From the NCBI GenBank assembly GCA_004194705.1, contig SADC01000439.1, positions 186,001 through 250,000 on the forward strand: 64,000 bases of DNA, given 5' to 3'. Under the pieces are notes generated by a model. The model was given only the letters and a program-made list of their open reading frames with translations. It was not told the origin of the DNA and did not search any database. Source of the DNA: Ditylenchus dipsaci (Eukaryota; Nematoda; Chromadorea; Rhabditida; Anguinidae). This document shows, in pieces, positions 1 through 11,396 of the stretch. Both the position numbers and the translations under genes were made by a program. Positions within the stretch are counted from its first letter, which is position 1; each line of letters opens with the position of its first letter.

Positions 1-322
1 ATTCGAACACCAAACTTTTATATGTTTTAATGAAGGACCAGGCAATTGCACGTGATTTTGGCGGTTCGGTCGGCACTGAAAAACTTTCCGGCTGGTTCGG
101 GCTGACCTGGCCTTACTATACTGAAGAACGAAAAACGGTGCTCTTTTCTAAGTTTAGACTAACATGGGAACCTTCAGGAGTGTCCTTTCTCAAAGAGTTC
201 ATTGACAGACTTTTTTGCAGAACCGTGTAGAGCACCCGAGAGTACTATAATGAAGTGCTTCCCCTTTTTCGAGATTACGTTAACACTGGAATGCCTGGTT
301 GTCCTGAGAGTACATCGTGGTG
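1..322. other. Left flank, no gene recognised
   Basis: Short open frames of 66 and 90 codons occur here but show no recognisable domain and run into the inverted repeat of the adjacent hAT element. I treat this as flanking or degenerate repeat DNA. Confidence 0.4.
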
Positions 323-653
323 CAGAATTTCACGCTGAACACGATAATGAAAATTTAAAAAAAAATCACTATTTGCGGGTCAGCTGCCCCTACGAACCAA
401 CCAAGTCAGGATTTTTGCGTATGCAACTTCAAGAGGGCACATCTCGTCAAATTCAATTATTTATATCATTATGATTATGTCTCTTAAACTTAAGCGCAGA
501 TCACGGGCTTTAAAATAAGGTATCATCGAGGTATTTATGACATTTTAATGAAAAAATTTTAGTTCAAAGAAAAAATTGCATCCCTTTTTTAAAAACGGTG
601 TTGATCATTACGGACGGAACAAAAAGTGTGATAACGTCATATTTAGTTTTGAG

Positions 654-1189
654 GGCTAGGGGAAGATTGCCAAAAACGAAAATTGCCAAACGTAGGATTT
701 CCCAAAACGAATATTGCCAAAAGAAAATTGGCAAAACGAAGATTTGCAAAACGAAGATTGCCACAACGAAAATTGCCAAAACGAAAGTTGCCAAAAACGA
801 AAATTGCCAAATGTAGGATTTCCCAAAACGAAGATTGCCAAAAACCAAAATTGCTAAACCGAAAATTGCCAAAACGACATTTGCTTTTAGTGCAACAAAC
901 GATATAAAAAAGTGTTATGTGTGAAAAGCGTATACAGTCAAACCTCGGCATAGCGACACCTCTTGGGACCGGCTTTGGAGTATCACTATACTGGAGTGTC
1001 ACTATATTGGAGCGTCACTTTAGTCATTTTCCTTTAGCCAAAACCAAACGAATGGATAAATGAAGGGTACGTTATGTGAAACTGAGTGGTATATGTTCGT
1101 ATTCACTAAGCTTTTATTTGTCATGGAAATTTTGCTTTTTGGCAATTTTCGTTTTGGCAATTTTCGTTTTTGGCAATCTTCCCCTAGCC
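654..1189. mobile_element. MITE with tandem 15-bp terminal units (CCAAAACGAAAATTG)
   Basis: Terminal inverted repeats start GGCTAGGGGAAGATTGCC and end GGCAATCTTCCCCTAGCC. Inside the left end about fourteen imperfect copies of a 15-bp unit CCAAAACGAAAATTG run from 668 to 880; two to three inverted copies remain at the right end. The flanks GTTTTGAG (646-653) and GTTTTCAG (1190-1197) look like an 8-9 bp target duplication with one mismatch. The insertion splits the left arm of the 402-1978 palindrome, whose other arm gives the empty site. The length of the target duplication and the tandem ends suggest a Mutator/Foldback-type non-autonomous element; that assignment is inference. Confidence 0.7.
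938..1022. mobile_element. pogo-like MITE fragment
   Basis: Begins CAGTCAAACCTCGGCATAG and continues through GGGACCGG, the signature of the pogo-like MITEs found throughout the window. Only one end is clear, so this is a truncated copy nested inside the 654-1189 element. Confidence 0.55.
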
Positions 1190-1995
1190 GTTTTCAGTGT
1201 ATATCATTCGACAGAGCAAAAAAAATTAAACCAGAAAAAGCTTTGAGCTATGGTAAAAGGAGGCTTGAGGAGTGTTTAGCAAGACTCTCAAAAAAAATTC
1301 AAAATCAATTTTGACGTAAAACTCATATTTCGCTAGAGAAACCCTAATTTTTGACACCGGATTCAAGTTCAGCATGGTCGACTTTCTTATGAAACTTAAA
1401 CATGAAAACTTGTTGTTAAATTTCAAATTCCACACAAGACAAAAATATTCAAATTCAATTTTTTTTGAAATTCAAATGATTTTTGTCTTGAGCGGAATTT
1501 GAAATTTGAGAGCAAGTTTACATGTTTAAGTTTCATAAGCAAATTGACCATGCTGAACCGAATCCGGTGTGAAAATTTGGGGTTCCTTCGGCAAAATATG
1601 AGTTTTACGTCAAAATTGATTAATTATTTTTATTGAGAGTCTTGCTAAACACTTCTCAAACCTCCTTTCACCCTAGCTCAAAGCTTTTTCTGGTTTAATT
1701 TTTCTTGCTCTGTCGAATGATAGACACTAACAACTAAAAAATGACGTTATCACACTTTTTGTTCCGTCCGTAATGATCAACACCGTTTTTAAAAAGGGAT
1801 GCAATTTTTTCTTTGAACTAAAATTTTTACATTAAAATGTCATAAATACCTCGATGATACCTTATTTTAAAGCCCGTGATCTGCGCTTAAGTTTAAGAGA
1901 CATAATCATAATGATATAAATAATTGAATTTGACGAGATGTGCCCTCTTGAAGTTGCATACGCAAAAATCCTGACTTGGTTAGTTCCAGTGTTTT

Positions 1996-2237
1996 CGAAA
2001 CTCACATTCACACTCACACTCACAGTGCTATCTCACGTCACACACTCACAGTCACACTCACACTTGATGTGAGTGTGAGTTTGACAAAAATTCACACTCA
2101 CATAAGGTGTGAGTGTGACTGTGAGTGTGAGTTTAGGTGTGATGTGAGTGTGAGGCTCACTGTGAGGTGAGTGTGAGTGTGATGTTATTCGGTGTGAGAC
2201 TCACAGTGAGGTGAGTGTGAGTTTAAATTGTAGCCTC
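1996..2237. repeat. CACTCA/GTGAGT minisatellite array, left
   Basis: Dense array of CTCACA and GTGTGA words, strongly purine/pyrimidine alternating, that itself folds back on itself. It is the inverted counterpart of the array at 4449-4717 and forms the inner part of the hAT terminal inverted repeat. Confidence 0.85.
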
Positions 2238-2589
2238 ACTGTGAAATTAAAATTTGCTGTGAGTTTACGATCCTCTGTCTGCTATCATCACTCAGAGACT
2301 TTTCTCCGCGCACTTTTTGAAATTTAATATGCTTTGTGTCATTTTAGGCTTGTGCCTACACGCAGGCTATTCTTAATGCAGGGACAAATTTAAAGTTGCC
2401 GAGAAACATTTTAGAGTGCGGAATATTTACGTTAACCTGCTCTATGTCTGAACAAAAGGCAAAAACCAAAACAAAAAGCCACAATAGCTTAAAAAGACGG
2501 ATAAATAGGATAGGCAACCAGATTTTGTTGATTTATCTCATACAATATCAAAGATCGTGACAAAAGCTGTTTCAGTAAACAACAAGCTG

Positions 2590-4332
2590 TGAATTTAATA
2601 AATCAAAGGATGTTTTTTTTCTATGAGCTGTTGTTGCCAGTCCCACCTGAGAAAAGATGCGCTCGATAGGTGCAATTGTAGCCGGAATGGTTAAAACCTC
2701 CAAAGCGAAGATTCCAGTCGCTTCTGCGTCCTTAAATACCAGTTCACAGTTACCTAAGTTGTTTGAAAGCGTTGCTTACCGTATCCATAAATGATGACCA
2801 ATACTTCAATGCGTTAAAAACTTAAAGCTTGTTTATATCACACGAAAAGAGCAGTTTTAGAACTTACTTTTATTTCTGACTCTGTAGGATATTCCCAATT
2901 CTTTGACTTAGCTATCTCAGACAGGTATCTTTGACTTCCAAAAATCGACCAATTGCCATCTGGTACTAGAGGAAAGCAATATTTGCTTTTCGCAAGCATT
3001 TTTCAGATCCTCCTGCTCCTCCTGAATACAGTTAAAGTTACGGACAGCTGAATAATCACACTAAAAGACATACCTCCTTGGCTATTGTCGGGTGTCTGAA
3101 TTGATTGGTGAGAGCACAAAAAGTTTGATAGCCAGAATGAGTAGCAAAATTCTTCTTGAACATCGACATTTTCACTAACTGAAGAGCGTGTGCAGAACAG
3201 CCAATACGTAGAGGAAAAGCGGACCTAAGGTGAATCGATTCGTAATGAAAATTCTTAAATCTTTTAACTTACTGGATACTTAAGTCAAGGGAATCATCAC
3301 ACTGGTACTTCTCTTCATCTTTTTCTTTATTTCCACACTCTCCTTCATTAGCCATTAAATACACACGTCAACTAATAATTTTTATAATTTTTTCAACATC
3401 AGATTGAATCTTACTTGAAATAATGTCTCGAAAACCTTTGACCATAATGCTACCACCATCTGCGACCACCTTGAAGACCTTTCGCAGGAGAACGCGGTAG
3501 GTGTCAACAATAAATTCTGTTTCACGTCGGATCAAATCTCTTGAATGGGAGCTCATCAGCTTGCTGAGGCCAAGAAAACCCGTCTGAGAACAGCTGACTG
3601 GTCACAATAATGAAGCGTAACTCCTTAACACACGAAAAAGTCTAACGTTTTCCACGCTTTGAAAATGAGAATGTTACCAAGATAAGAATTGTTCAATCCC
3701 CTGTCCGACCACACATCGCAAGTAATAGAGCATCTTTGAGGCATGTTTTTGAAATCAGCTTTTATTTGCATTTGCCTTTTTTCACAGCGATCATTAAGCA
3801 GACCTTTCAATGTGCAGAAGCTAGTTGGAATCTGAATACAAACAATTATGGAACAAGTAAGACGCAAAAATATCTGAATCTTTGAGTTCAACGCATGGAA
3901 GAGTCTCTTACAGAGGATGCCGCAAAAAGTTTATTGACATGCATGGAATTGCAACAACATCTGATAGAGCATTTAAACTTGTACAGATCTAAGATAGTAG
4001 ATCATATTCGTACTAAAAATGTTGAATCCTCACCTTTTTTAGACATAATGTCCCCTTCAGGAATTCTTGACCCAATTTTTACCGCTGCTTGCTGCTTATC
4101 CTTGTGCTTGGACTCCCAGTGCCGAGAAACAGGTGTTTTATGGTTGCTTAGTTGCTAAAGAAACAATGATTAACAAAATTCTACAATAAAAAATTACATC
4201 TCTACATTTGGTGCGCTTTCATTTTATTTCGCCATTGGCCTCCACTGTTTTGCGGAAGTTGTCCCAAATTGGTTCATGACGACGCTTTCTAGCACTTGCG
4301 CTTTGCGATCCCTGAGATTTGAGCGACGACAT
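2590..4332 (-). pseudogene. hAT-family transposase, degenerate
   Basis: On the minus strand the reading starts at ATG 4332-4330 with MSSLKSQGSQSASARKRR followed by WDNFRKTVEANGE, like the first half of a BED zinc finger. A later HWESKHKDK stretch (near 4110-4140) could supply its histidines. Around 3690-3730 the frame reads SITCDVWSDRGLNNSYLG, matching the conserved hAT motif around the second catalytic acid. Near 2640-2740 it reads IPATIAPIERIFSQVGL, the hallmark of the C-terminal hAT dimerisation domain. Frames are broken by stops and frameshifts between these blocks, and no single open frame exceeds about 90 codons, so the gene is dead. The family assignment from these motifs is solid; exon boundaries are not resolved. 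Confidence 0.75.
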
Positions 4333-4448
4333 CTATGAACAAAAGATCAACTTGAAAAGACGTGAAATGAATTAAATCCAAAATGGTACACAAAAAGTAC
4401 TCTGAGCAGCTAGTCAGCCTAAGATTCATAAACTCACAGCAAATTTTA

Positions 4449-4717
4449 ATTTCACAGTGAGGCTACAATTTAAACTCACACTCACCTCACTGTGAGTCTC
4501 ACACCGAATAACATCACACTCACACTCACCTCACAGTGAGCCTCACACTCACATCACACCTAAACTCACACTCACAGTCACACTCACACCTTATGTGAGT
4601 GTGAATTTTTGTCAAACTCACACTCACATCAAGTGTGAGTGTGACTGTGAGTGTGAGTTTAGGTGTGATGTGAGATGTGAGGCTCACTGTGAGGTGAGTG
4701 TGAGTGTGAATGTGAGT
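4449..4717. repeat. CACTCA/GTGAGT minisatellite array, right
   Basis: Inverted partner of the array at 1996-2237, including the same sub-blocks such as CTCACTGTGAGGTGAGTG. Together they form the inner part of the hAT terminal inverted repeats. Confidence 0.85.
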
Positions 4718-4851
4718 TTCGAAAACACTGGTTAGTTCGTAGGGGCAGCTGACCCGCAAATAGTGATTTTTTTTTAAATTTTCATTATCGTGTTCAGCGT
4801 GAAATTCTGCATGTATATATCATGTCACCTGAGTCACTTACAGAATGTTTA

Positions 4852-5300
4852 TATACCGTATTTTCTCTATTATTTACCCCTCTCTATTAATTACCCCCTC
4901 TCTATTGATTACCCCCCATAGGCACCCTGTATCTCAGCTCAAAAAAATTATTTTGCAAATCTGCTTTTTTGCATTTTTTTTAATCACCACGAACTTAGTT
5001 GATTACACTTTTCGGGTGGCCACCGATTTTTTCAACTTTTTCAAAAAAAAATTATTAGACTTTTTTACGATATCTTATATTTTTCAAAAAGAGTTTACTG
5101 AAAAAAACTTATTTTAAGATATAGTGAGTTCATAGAATACAGTTTTTATTAAAAACTTTGCTAATTAGAAAATTTAACAATTGAAAAGTCTAATAATTTT
5201 TTTTGAAAAAGTTGAAAAAATCGGTAAATAAGTTCCAAGTTGGGAACTTATTTACTTTATTTACTTTTACCTAACTTATTTACTTATTTACAAGTTGGGG
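4852..5300. mobile_element. ACCGTATTT-family MITE remnant with inner palindrome
   Basis: Starts ATACCGTATTTTCTCTATTA and carries tandem CTCTCTATTAATTACCCC units, the end type also seen at 12472, 46249, 52336 and 63170. Inside, CCGATTTTTTCAACTTTTTC (5023) pairs with its inverted copy near 5205-5225. No clear right terminus; the 3' part grades into AT-rich TTTACTTATTTAC repeats. Confidence 0.5.
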
Positions 5301-7079
5301 TTTTTATGTCAAATTTCCACCCCTAATAGTGAAACCCTTTTAAAACTGGTACCTATAAAGGCTGGACTTCCAGCAGGATAGACACTCCCTGATATAAAAA
5401 ACAATTAACTTAGTCCAAAAGAATTTAAAAAATTTGTATAGGGCGGATTTCTTACAATTTTATCGGCTCGACCGACTAGGAATAACGCAGCCAGAAAAAC
5501 TCCAGGCTGCGCCTGTCCGTGCATGTTTCTGTGTTAAGTGTACTACTGTTTGATACTACTCTTTAATTTTTTTGCAATTTTATTGCAAAAATTTCGGGGC
5601 AACTGATAGATTATTTATAAGCTGATGGCTGCAACCACAATACATTGTGTAAATAAATGAAACCTTGCAACCGAAGAAAAAAAGTAACAAACCTGTTTAG
5701 CACGCCCCACAATAATGGAGAGCGCAAAAGAGACTACAAGAACAGAAGTTAGCTGCACGAAAGTCATTGGGCGGATTGTCTGAAGTGTAAAAATTCATAA
5801 CAGTTTTCTTTATTAATTGCCACAAAATATGTTGGAAATAATGAGGTTACGAGTAATTTCGCCTCATTATGTGTTATGCGCTTTCCGGAAACCAAATGAA
5901 TAAATTTTACCCTTGAAATTTAGAACTCTAAAGCCGCATTCACAATGAAGAGGCTGTTTGCGGATACTACAAGCTATATTACACAGGAAGTGGCCATAAT
6001 TTTTTTCAAAAATTATTCTGTTGTGCCGTCTTGTAGCTAAGATCAGATATTTGTAAAGTAGATGTAGTTTCAAAAATTACTATCAAAAAGAAAGAATCCG
6101 CCCAAGCATCCGCACTCAAATTCGAGTTAGGATTCTTAGGCGGATTCTTTAAATTTTATCTGATTTTCTGAGGCAATACTTAGTCAATAGCTCATTTGGT
6201 AGCTCTAGACCTCAGCTATATGGTGTCAGAAGCTGGATAAGCAATTGGAAACTAAAAAAACCGCACTAGTTGAATAATTTTGGGGAAAAAGCAAAGATTC
6301 TGTTTCCGAGATTCCTAGTGAGCAGTCTATTTTAGCATCCGCAAACAGACTACTCACTGTGAATGTACCTTAATATGATGGAAACTAAAAAGGAGCCCAA
6401 CAACTTCCCCTGGGTGAATGAATGACTTTGTGTAGTGACACATTTAAAGAAACCACAGACCTGTACATTGAAGACATGGTCCAAATTTGGCCTGTAAGCA
6501 TTGTTGAAACTCCAGCTAAACATCAGAAAAGTTTCTGTTGTATAAAACACGCTTTGTAAACCTGAAGAAAAAGACGATAAGTTGTGATTATATAAAAAAT
6601 AAACCCACAAAGCATCTGCCCAATTATCGACGCCGGTCCCATACGGCTACACGGAATGAGCTCATTGAAAGTGGATGAAAACAAGAATTTCAGGCTCAAA
6701 TTTTCAGAAGTTGAACCAAATGGATAACAAAGAAATGTATGTTGCACAATATAACAGCCACACACGCAAAAAATACAGGTTTATCTTCCCGCCCTCTTGC
6801 TTATGCAACAATAATTATTTCAAACCCAAATTTTGTCTGAGAAAAAGTGTGAAGATTTTTATCGGGCTACAGTCGACTTCCTGGATCATCCCGGCCAAAA
6901 TGGCCAGTGAAATCGCAAAGAGATACTTTGTATGGCACCCTTTTGAGCCATAATGGCCTCTTTTATATAGCGGCCAAAAAATTCGGCCCTAGGGCACTTG
7001 GGAGGGAATCGTCTGTATTCATGTTAACAGTTAACTTGTAAAACTGTTGTCAAATAATGTCAGTTAAGTTTCGGTTGAT
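5301..7079. other. Intergenic, repeat-derived; no supported gene
   Basis: Contains scattered GGCGGATT and AATCCGCC words in both orientations (5450, 5768, 6090, 6140) suggestive of a decayed inverted-repeat element, and a tRNA A-box-like TAGCTCATTTGGTAG near 6188. A minus-strand frame at 6765-6523 encodes a hydrophobic stretch but has no domain match I can name. I do not call a gene. Confidence 0.4.
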
Positions 7080-7095
7080 TTAGGCAAAGAAGCAA

Positions 7096-10000
7096 ATGGT
7101 AAAACGTAAGGAAGCAGTCGTGGTGGAAGAGCCAAAAGAAGAGCGCAAAGTCAAAGAAGTGGACCAGTATGACTCAAGTGATGAAGAGGCCAGTTTTTCT
7201 TGTTATTTTAGCGGGGTTTTATGTAACACAGAGTCGCCAGATTTTTTATAAAAAGAAAACATCTTTAAATCCTAAAACTTGTAAAAAACGGAATGAGGGT
7301 ACAGCTTTTTTCAATGCGTGCTTATACAGGTGCTTCAAGAATTTCGAACACTTTTAAATCGCCATAACTTTTTTGTAGACCGAATTTTCGAATTCTGTAA
7401 ACGCAGATCGACTCAAAATTGAAAAGCAATCTTTTTGGTTTTTAAAGTCAAAAACACGATTTTGCTTGGTCCCCCCTATGCTTAAGGCCTTGCCCATCCG
7501 GAGATCATCCACAGTCCAGGACCCGAAACACAGGGGGGACCAAGCGAAAATAGTGTTTTTGACTTTATATACCAAAAAAATTGCTTTTCAATTCTGAGTC
7601 GATCTGCGTTTACAGAATTCGAAAATTCGGTCTACAAAAAAGTTGTGGCGATTTAAAAGTGTTCGAAATTCTTGAAACACCCTGTATAATATTGTAAATT
7701 ACAAATTGTAATCTTAAAAAAAATTCGTCAGAAAATTTAAAATTTTTGGTCTTTTAACATCGTACGTGGGCATCACGTTTTTTTCGACCTGTTAATCCTG
7801 TTGTGTAAGTGGATCAGAAACGTTTTACGAATCTAGCTTCTTTATCCAACAGTTTTGGTTTCAGGATTTGCGCAATACTATTGGAAACATCCCTGTACAA
7901 TGGTACGATGACTATGAGCATATAGGCTACAATTTGGATGGGGAGAAGATCGCCAAATCAGAAGGGGCCAGAAAGAAGGGTGAAATCGACACATTCCTTG
8001 ACAAGATGGAGGATCCGGACTATTGGTTGATATTTTTCTTCGCTTTTATCAAGCCTGTCACAAACAGACAATATTTCTAGGCGAAGAGTATACGATAGGC
8101 AGGCTGGAGAGGATGCAGTGCTCAGCGAAGAGCAAGTTCAAGAACTAGAAGCCATCGCGAGCAATCGTTACCCCAAAATCGGCTACAATCCATACGAGCC
8201 ATTTCTGGATATTTTCTCATGGAAAAAGGAAATTCATCCCATATCGAATCAGCCAGAGCATAAGAGATCGTTTATTCCCAGTTTGGATGAGAGACGTAAG
8301 GTTGGTCGAATGGTTTACGCAATCAAAATGGGCTGGATGAAGAGGCAGGAGGACAAGGAACAAGAGCCTAAGGTCTGCTTATCTTAGTTTTGTCTTTCCA
8401 AAATTCAATAACTTTTTTCAGGTATATGATCTGTGGTCCTCTGAAGACAATGTACCAAAGAGCAAATCTGAACTTAGCAGAATTCGCATGCACCTACCTG
8501 CACCCAAAGTTGCTTTGCCTTCGAATGCTGAGTCCTACAATCCTCCGGCCGAATATCTGTTTGACGAAGATGAGCTAAACAAGTGGAAGAAGACAGAGCC
8601 AGAGAAACGAAGGATAGGGTTCATCCCTCAGAAATATGACGCTTTGCGAAAGGTTCCATTCTTCCGAGACTTCTATAAGGAGCGTCAGGAACGGTGCATG
8701 GATCTATATTTGGCTCCTAGACAACGAAAGATGAGGGTTTCTTTTTGATAATCCTTCAACCAAGTTCCTCTTTACGATAAAAAAAAGTAATTTAGCTCAA
8801 CGTGGATATTAATGACCTTTTGCCTGAATTGCCGAATCCAAGGGATCTTATGCCATTCCCAACTAGTCTGGCTTTCGTAAGTTTTTTCAACTTTCTGACT
8901 TTCTACTTTTCATTGCTAAAATTTAGTACATGCGCGGTCATCGTGGTCAAGTGCGTTCCCTGTCGATGGAGCCGGAAAGAGGTGAACTACTGGTTTCTGG
9001 TGGAGAAGACAAGACAGTGCGTGTGTGGTATGTTCCTACTGGAAAGTGCATCAAGGTGTTTAAAATGGATTCTCCGGTGACAAGTGTAGCCTACTGTCCA
9101 AATCCGCAGCGCACTTTGATATTGGTGAAAATTTCATACGTTTTGATGAGATATTCGTAACTGCATGACTGTTGCAAGGTTTTTAGGTATCTTGCGAGTC
9201 AAACAAGGTGATGCTTTTAAATGCAGAGTGTGGCGATAAGCTTGCTGTCTCTGCTACTAAACAGCTTCTGAAATCGTTGGAGCTGGATAACCAGGAGAGT
9301 ATTTCATCGCCAACCAACAATGTATCATGGTCATTCTCATCTACAACTGAACTGTCTTCAAAGTCATCGCTGGAATTGACATTGGGTGGAGTTGATGTGA
9401 GATAGAATTTTTTCCCAGTTGATTCTATTAATTTTCGGTTTGCAGAAGATTCGCAGCGTTTCCTGGCACAAGAAGGGTGACTATTTCGCAACTGTCAGTT
9501 TCGATTCCAGTGCGAATGCAGTCCTTATACACCAACTTTCAAGATGTGCTTCTCAGGTTAGCATATGGTGGCATTAATGTGGTTTCTGCAGTGTATCAAT
9601 TTCAGAAACCATTCACGAAGAAGAAGGGTGTAATCCAACAAGTCCTCTTCCATCCTAATAAGCCTTGGTTCTTTGTCGCTACCCAGCAACATGTCCGCAT
9701 ATATGATCTTCAAAAGTGTGAGCTCAAGCGGAAACTGTTCACTGGTTCAAAATTCGTCTCATGTATGCAGCTTCATCACCACGGCAACAATCTATTTATC
9801 GCTGGGCTTGACAAGGTCTTCTCATGGTTGGATTTGGAATTAGCCGCCAAGCCATGGAAATCAATGAAAAAATCATTCTGGTGCTATCCGCTCTTTATGT
9901 GCTCATGGTCGGTATCCTCTGGTGGCCACAGTTGGAGATGATGTAAGTTTTTTTAGTCACTAACTGTGCCACGGATCAATTATTTACCCGTTGTTTTAGG

Positions 10001-10266
10001 CTACTGCAATTGTCTATCATGCCAAGGTTTCGAATGATCTGATGCGAGACAATGAACTGGTCCCTGTGAAGCGCCTTTATGGCCACAAACTTCAAGCTCA
10101 AAAAGAAGCAAAACTGGCAGCAGCAGAAGAGGAGGGTGCAAGTGGTCTTTCAGTTAAAGTGCAGTCTGCGGAGAAGTTAGCCATTCTATCGGCAGTATTT
10201 CATCCAACACAGCCTTGGTTAGTGACGGCAGGTGCAGACGGCCAGATTGGACTTTTCAGCTACTAG
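7096..10266 (+). CDS. BOP1: Ribosome biogenesis protein BOP1 (Erb1/Bop1), WD40
   Basis: Subunit of the nucleolar PeBoW complex (with Pes1 and WDR12), needed for processing of 28S/5.8S precursor rRNA and 60S assembly. Exons: 7096-7188, 7865-8025, 8081-8372, 8422-8736, 8796-8876, 8927-9124, 9187-9396, 9446-9556, 9606-9942, 10000-10266 (TAG). Phases join correctly and give about 687 residues, against 746 in human. The BOP1 N-terminal domain is clear ([55 protein letters not shown]), followed by WD40 repeats starting at [11 protein letters not shown] and ending [15 protein letters not shown]. Two oddities: intron 1 needs a GC donor (GAG|GCCAGT) to give the family sequence [12 protein letters not shown], and exon 9 has one extra A in the run 9867-9872. 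Dropping that A restores the family match through [12 protein letters not shown]. An acceptor-like TTGATTTAG just upstream of ATG suggests a 5' UTR intron or a trans-splice site. Confidence 0.95.
7325..7686. mobile_element. TA-flanked palindromic MITE in BOP1 intron 1 (ACAGG ends)
   Basis: Near-perfect fold-back from TACAGGTGCTTCAAGAATTT to AAATTCTTGAAACACCCTGTA with TA at both ends, as in Tc1/mariner-type insertions. The centre contains GGGGGGACCAAGCG in inverted relation to TTGGTCCCCCC. A half copy lies at 46697-46875. Confidence 0.8.
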
Positions 10267-10349
10267 GAAAAGTTACTTGTTAAGAATTTAGCTATCGTGG
10301 AAAGAAGGTGGATGACTGTCGTTATTGTTGATTTTTCCTTGTTGTCGCG

Positions 10350-10355
10350 AATAAA
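10350..10355 (+). promoter_or_regulatory. Poly(A) signal AATAAA of BOP1
   Basis: Canonical AATAAA about 84 bases after the BOP1 stop codon, in a T-rich setting. Confidence 0.6.
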
Positions 10356-10461
10356 TAGTTTATTTGGGATCGAATTTTCGCACTGCTTTGGGGTGGCGGT
10401 CGATTTCAAGGGTCATAATTTTTTGTCTAAACCAGACCTCTTCGGAGCATCTGGCTGAATT

Positions 10462-10552
10462 TTTGGATGGCCGAGCCTTTGGCTCAGTCTAATACGGGAG
10501 GGTAAATGCTTTACGCGAAAAATCAAGGTTCGAATCCCCTTGAGGGCACACA
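10462..10552 (+). other. tRNA-like sequence (tRNA-derived SINE head or pseudo-tRNA)
   Basis: GGATGGCCGAG resembles the 5' half of class II tRNAs (Leu/Ser) and GGTTCGAATCC is a perfect B box; a TTTTT run follows at about 10554. The T stem is imperfect and the acceptor ends do not pair well, so a functional tRNA is unlikely. Confidence 0.4.
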
Positions 10553-10804
10553 CTTTTTCCTTTATTAAGTTCACTGACATCTATGTCCAAAAACGATCGA
10601 GCAATCGATTGCGACTATTTTCAGCACTGCTTCACTGTCAGCAAATGCCGTAATTTTGTTGTTTCATGCAAATAATAGAATTAAGTAGGATGGCATGGAG
10701 TTGGACATCGTTAAATGTTTTTTTAAATTTACCTCTAACTAAATATTACGGTTGTCTCTGTATGATGGCAAAATGAAAGCCTAGAATCTAGGACACATTT
10801 TAGT

Positions 10805-11078
10805 GGCACTACCAGAAATTAACACAATTGATTATAGCACAAATTGATTATGACACAATTGGTTATAACTAGACCGAGTTTTCGGCCACAATGAGCCGTG
10901 TTTGCGTAATAAATTGTATGCAATAGCAAGCCGTGTTTACGGGTATGTGTTACGGATAAGAATGCAGACACGGATACGAATATTTCTAAAGAGCCCGTGA
11001 GAACTAATCTGTGTTATAATCGATTTGTGTCATAATCAATTTGTGCTATAATCAATTGTGTTAATTTCTGGTAGTGCC
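10805..11078. mobile_element. MITE with tandem ATTGATTATAGCACAA termini and 8-bp target duplication
   Basis: Ends GGCACTACCAGAAATTAAC and its inverse; inside each end are two to four 16-17 bp units of ATTGATTATAGCACAA type. Flanked by identical ATTTTAGT at 10797-10804 and 11079-11086 (a 9-bp reading that includes the adjacent C is also possible). hAT or Mutator-like. Confidence 0.8.
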
Positions 11079-11169
11079 ATTTTAGTATATGAAACATGTG
11101 ACTTGCAGAAAAAAGTCAAAAAATATCAGTCAAACCAGTCAAAGAAAAACCCCCAAAACCATAGATTTT

Positions 11170-11290
11170 CTCGGCTCTAGGTAAATTCCTCTTTTCAAAA
11201 ACAAGATTGAATACATGTAGCCCATCTACAAATTCCTTTTTGGGTAAATTCTGCCCTAGGTAAATTCCTCCTCCAGATTTGTCTGAGAAA
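11170..11290. mobile_element. AGGTAAATTC-type element end
   Basis: TCGGCTCTAGGTAAATTCCTC followed by two further GGTAAATTC units. The same CGGCTCTAGGT(A/G)AATTC end is seen at 54068 (complete element) and similar units at 61500-61570. Confidence 0.5.
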
Positions 11291-11337
11291 ATTTTATTTA
11301 TTCAAAAGATTTTTTAACGCTGCCTATGCGGTTATCC

Positions 11338-11396
11338 GACATTTGAGCGCCACGACATTTGAGCGCCGACATTTGAGCGCCAAAATTTGAGCCCTA
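11338..11396. repeat. Tandem 15-bp repeat GACATTTGAGCGCC(A)
   Basis: Four imperfect copies in a row. It looks like one end of another tandem-terminus element; no inverted partner was found in the window. Confidence 0.55.

Larger units (their letters stand above)
402..1978. mobile_element. Long palindromic (fold-back) element inside the hAT left end
   Basis: Arms 402-640 plus about 1198-1455 pair with 1470-1978. The arm start CAAGTCAGGATTTTTGCG is mirrored by CGCAAAAATCCTGACTTG at 1961-1978. The left arm is itself interrupted by the 654-1189 element. The hAT end that it interrupts can be reconstructed from the intact opposite end at 4709-4740, which shows this element is younger than the hAT. 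No coding capacity was seen. Confidence 0.75.
323..4809 (-). mobile_element. hAT transposon, composite, with satellite-bearing ends
   Basis: The two ends are inverted copies: CAGAATTTCACGCTGAAC at 323 matches its reverse complement ending at 4809, and the match continues through GGTCAGCTGCCCCTAC (about 380-395 and 4743-4758) into CAGTGTTTTCGAAACTCA and then a CACTCA-type array. Between the arrays lie minus-strand relics of a hAT transposase. The left end is split by a separate palindromic insertion (about 402-1978). No clean 8-bp target duplication is visible at the outer ends, so the exact boundaries are uncertain. A second element at 52165-55708 carries a near-identical CAGAATTTCATGCTAAAC block in its ends. 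Confidence 0.75.

Noticed and set aside
564..1002. Phenylalanine/isoleucine-rich minus-strand frames
   Set aside because: Translation of the CCAAAACGAAAATTG tandem terminus.
1976..2170. HTH-rich frame in the CACTCA array
   Set aside because: Translation of a minisatellite.
3895..4158. 87-codon plus-strand frame
   Set aside because: Antisense to the hAT transposase relic; no domain on the plus strand.
6523..6765. Minus-strand frame with a membrane-like stretch (IIGQMLCGFIFYIITTYRL)
   Set aside because: No family recognised, no consistent flanking exons, stops nearby; kept only as a note.
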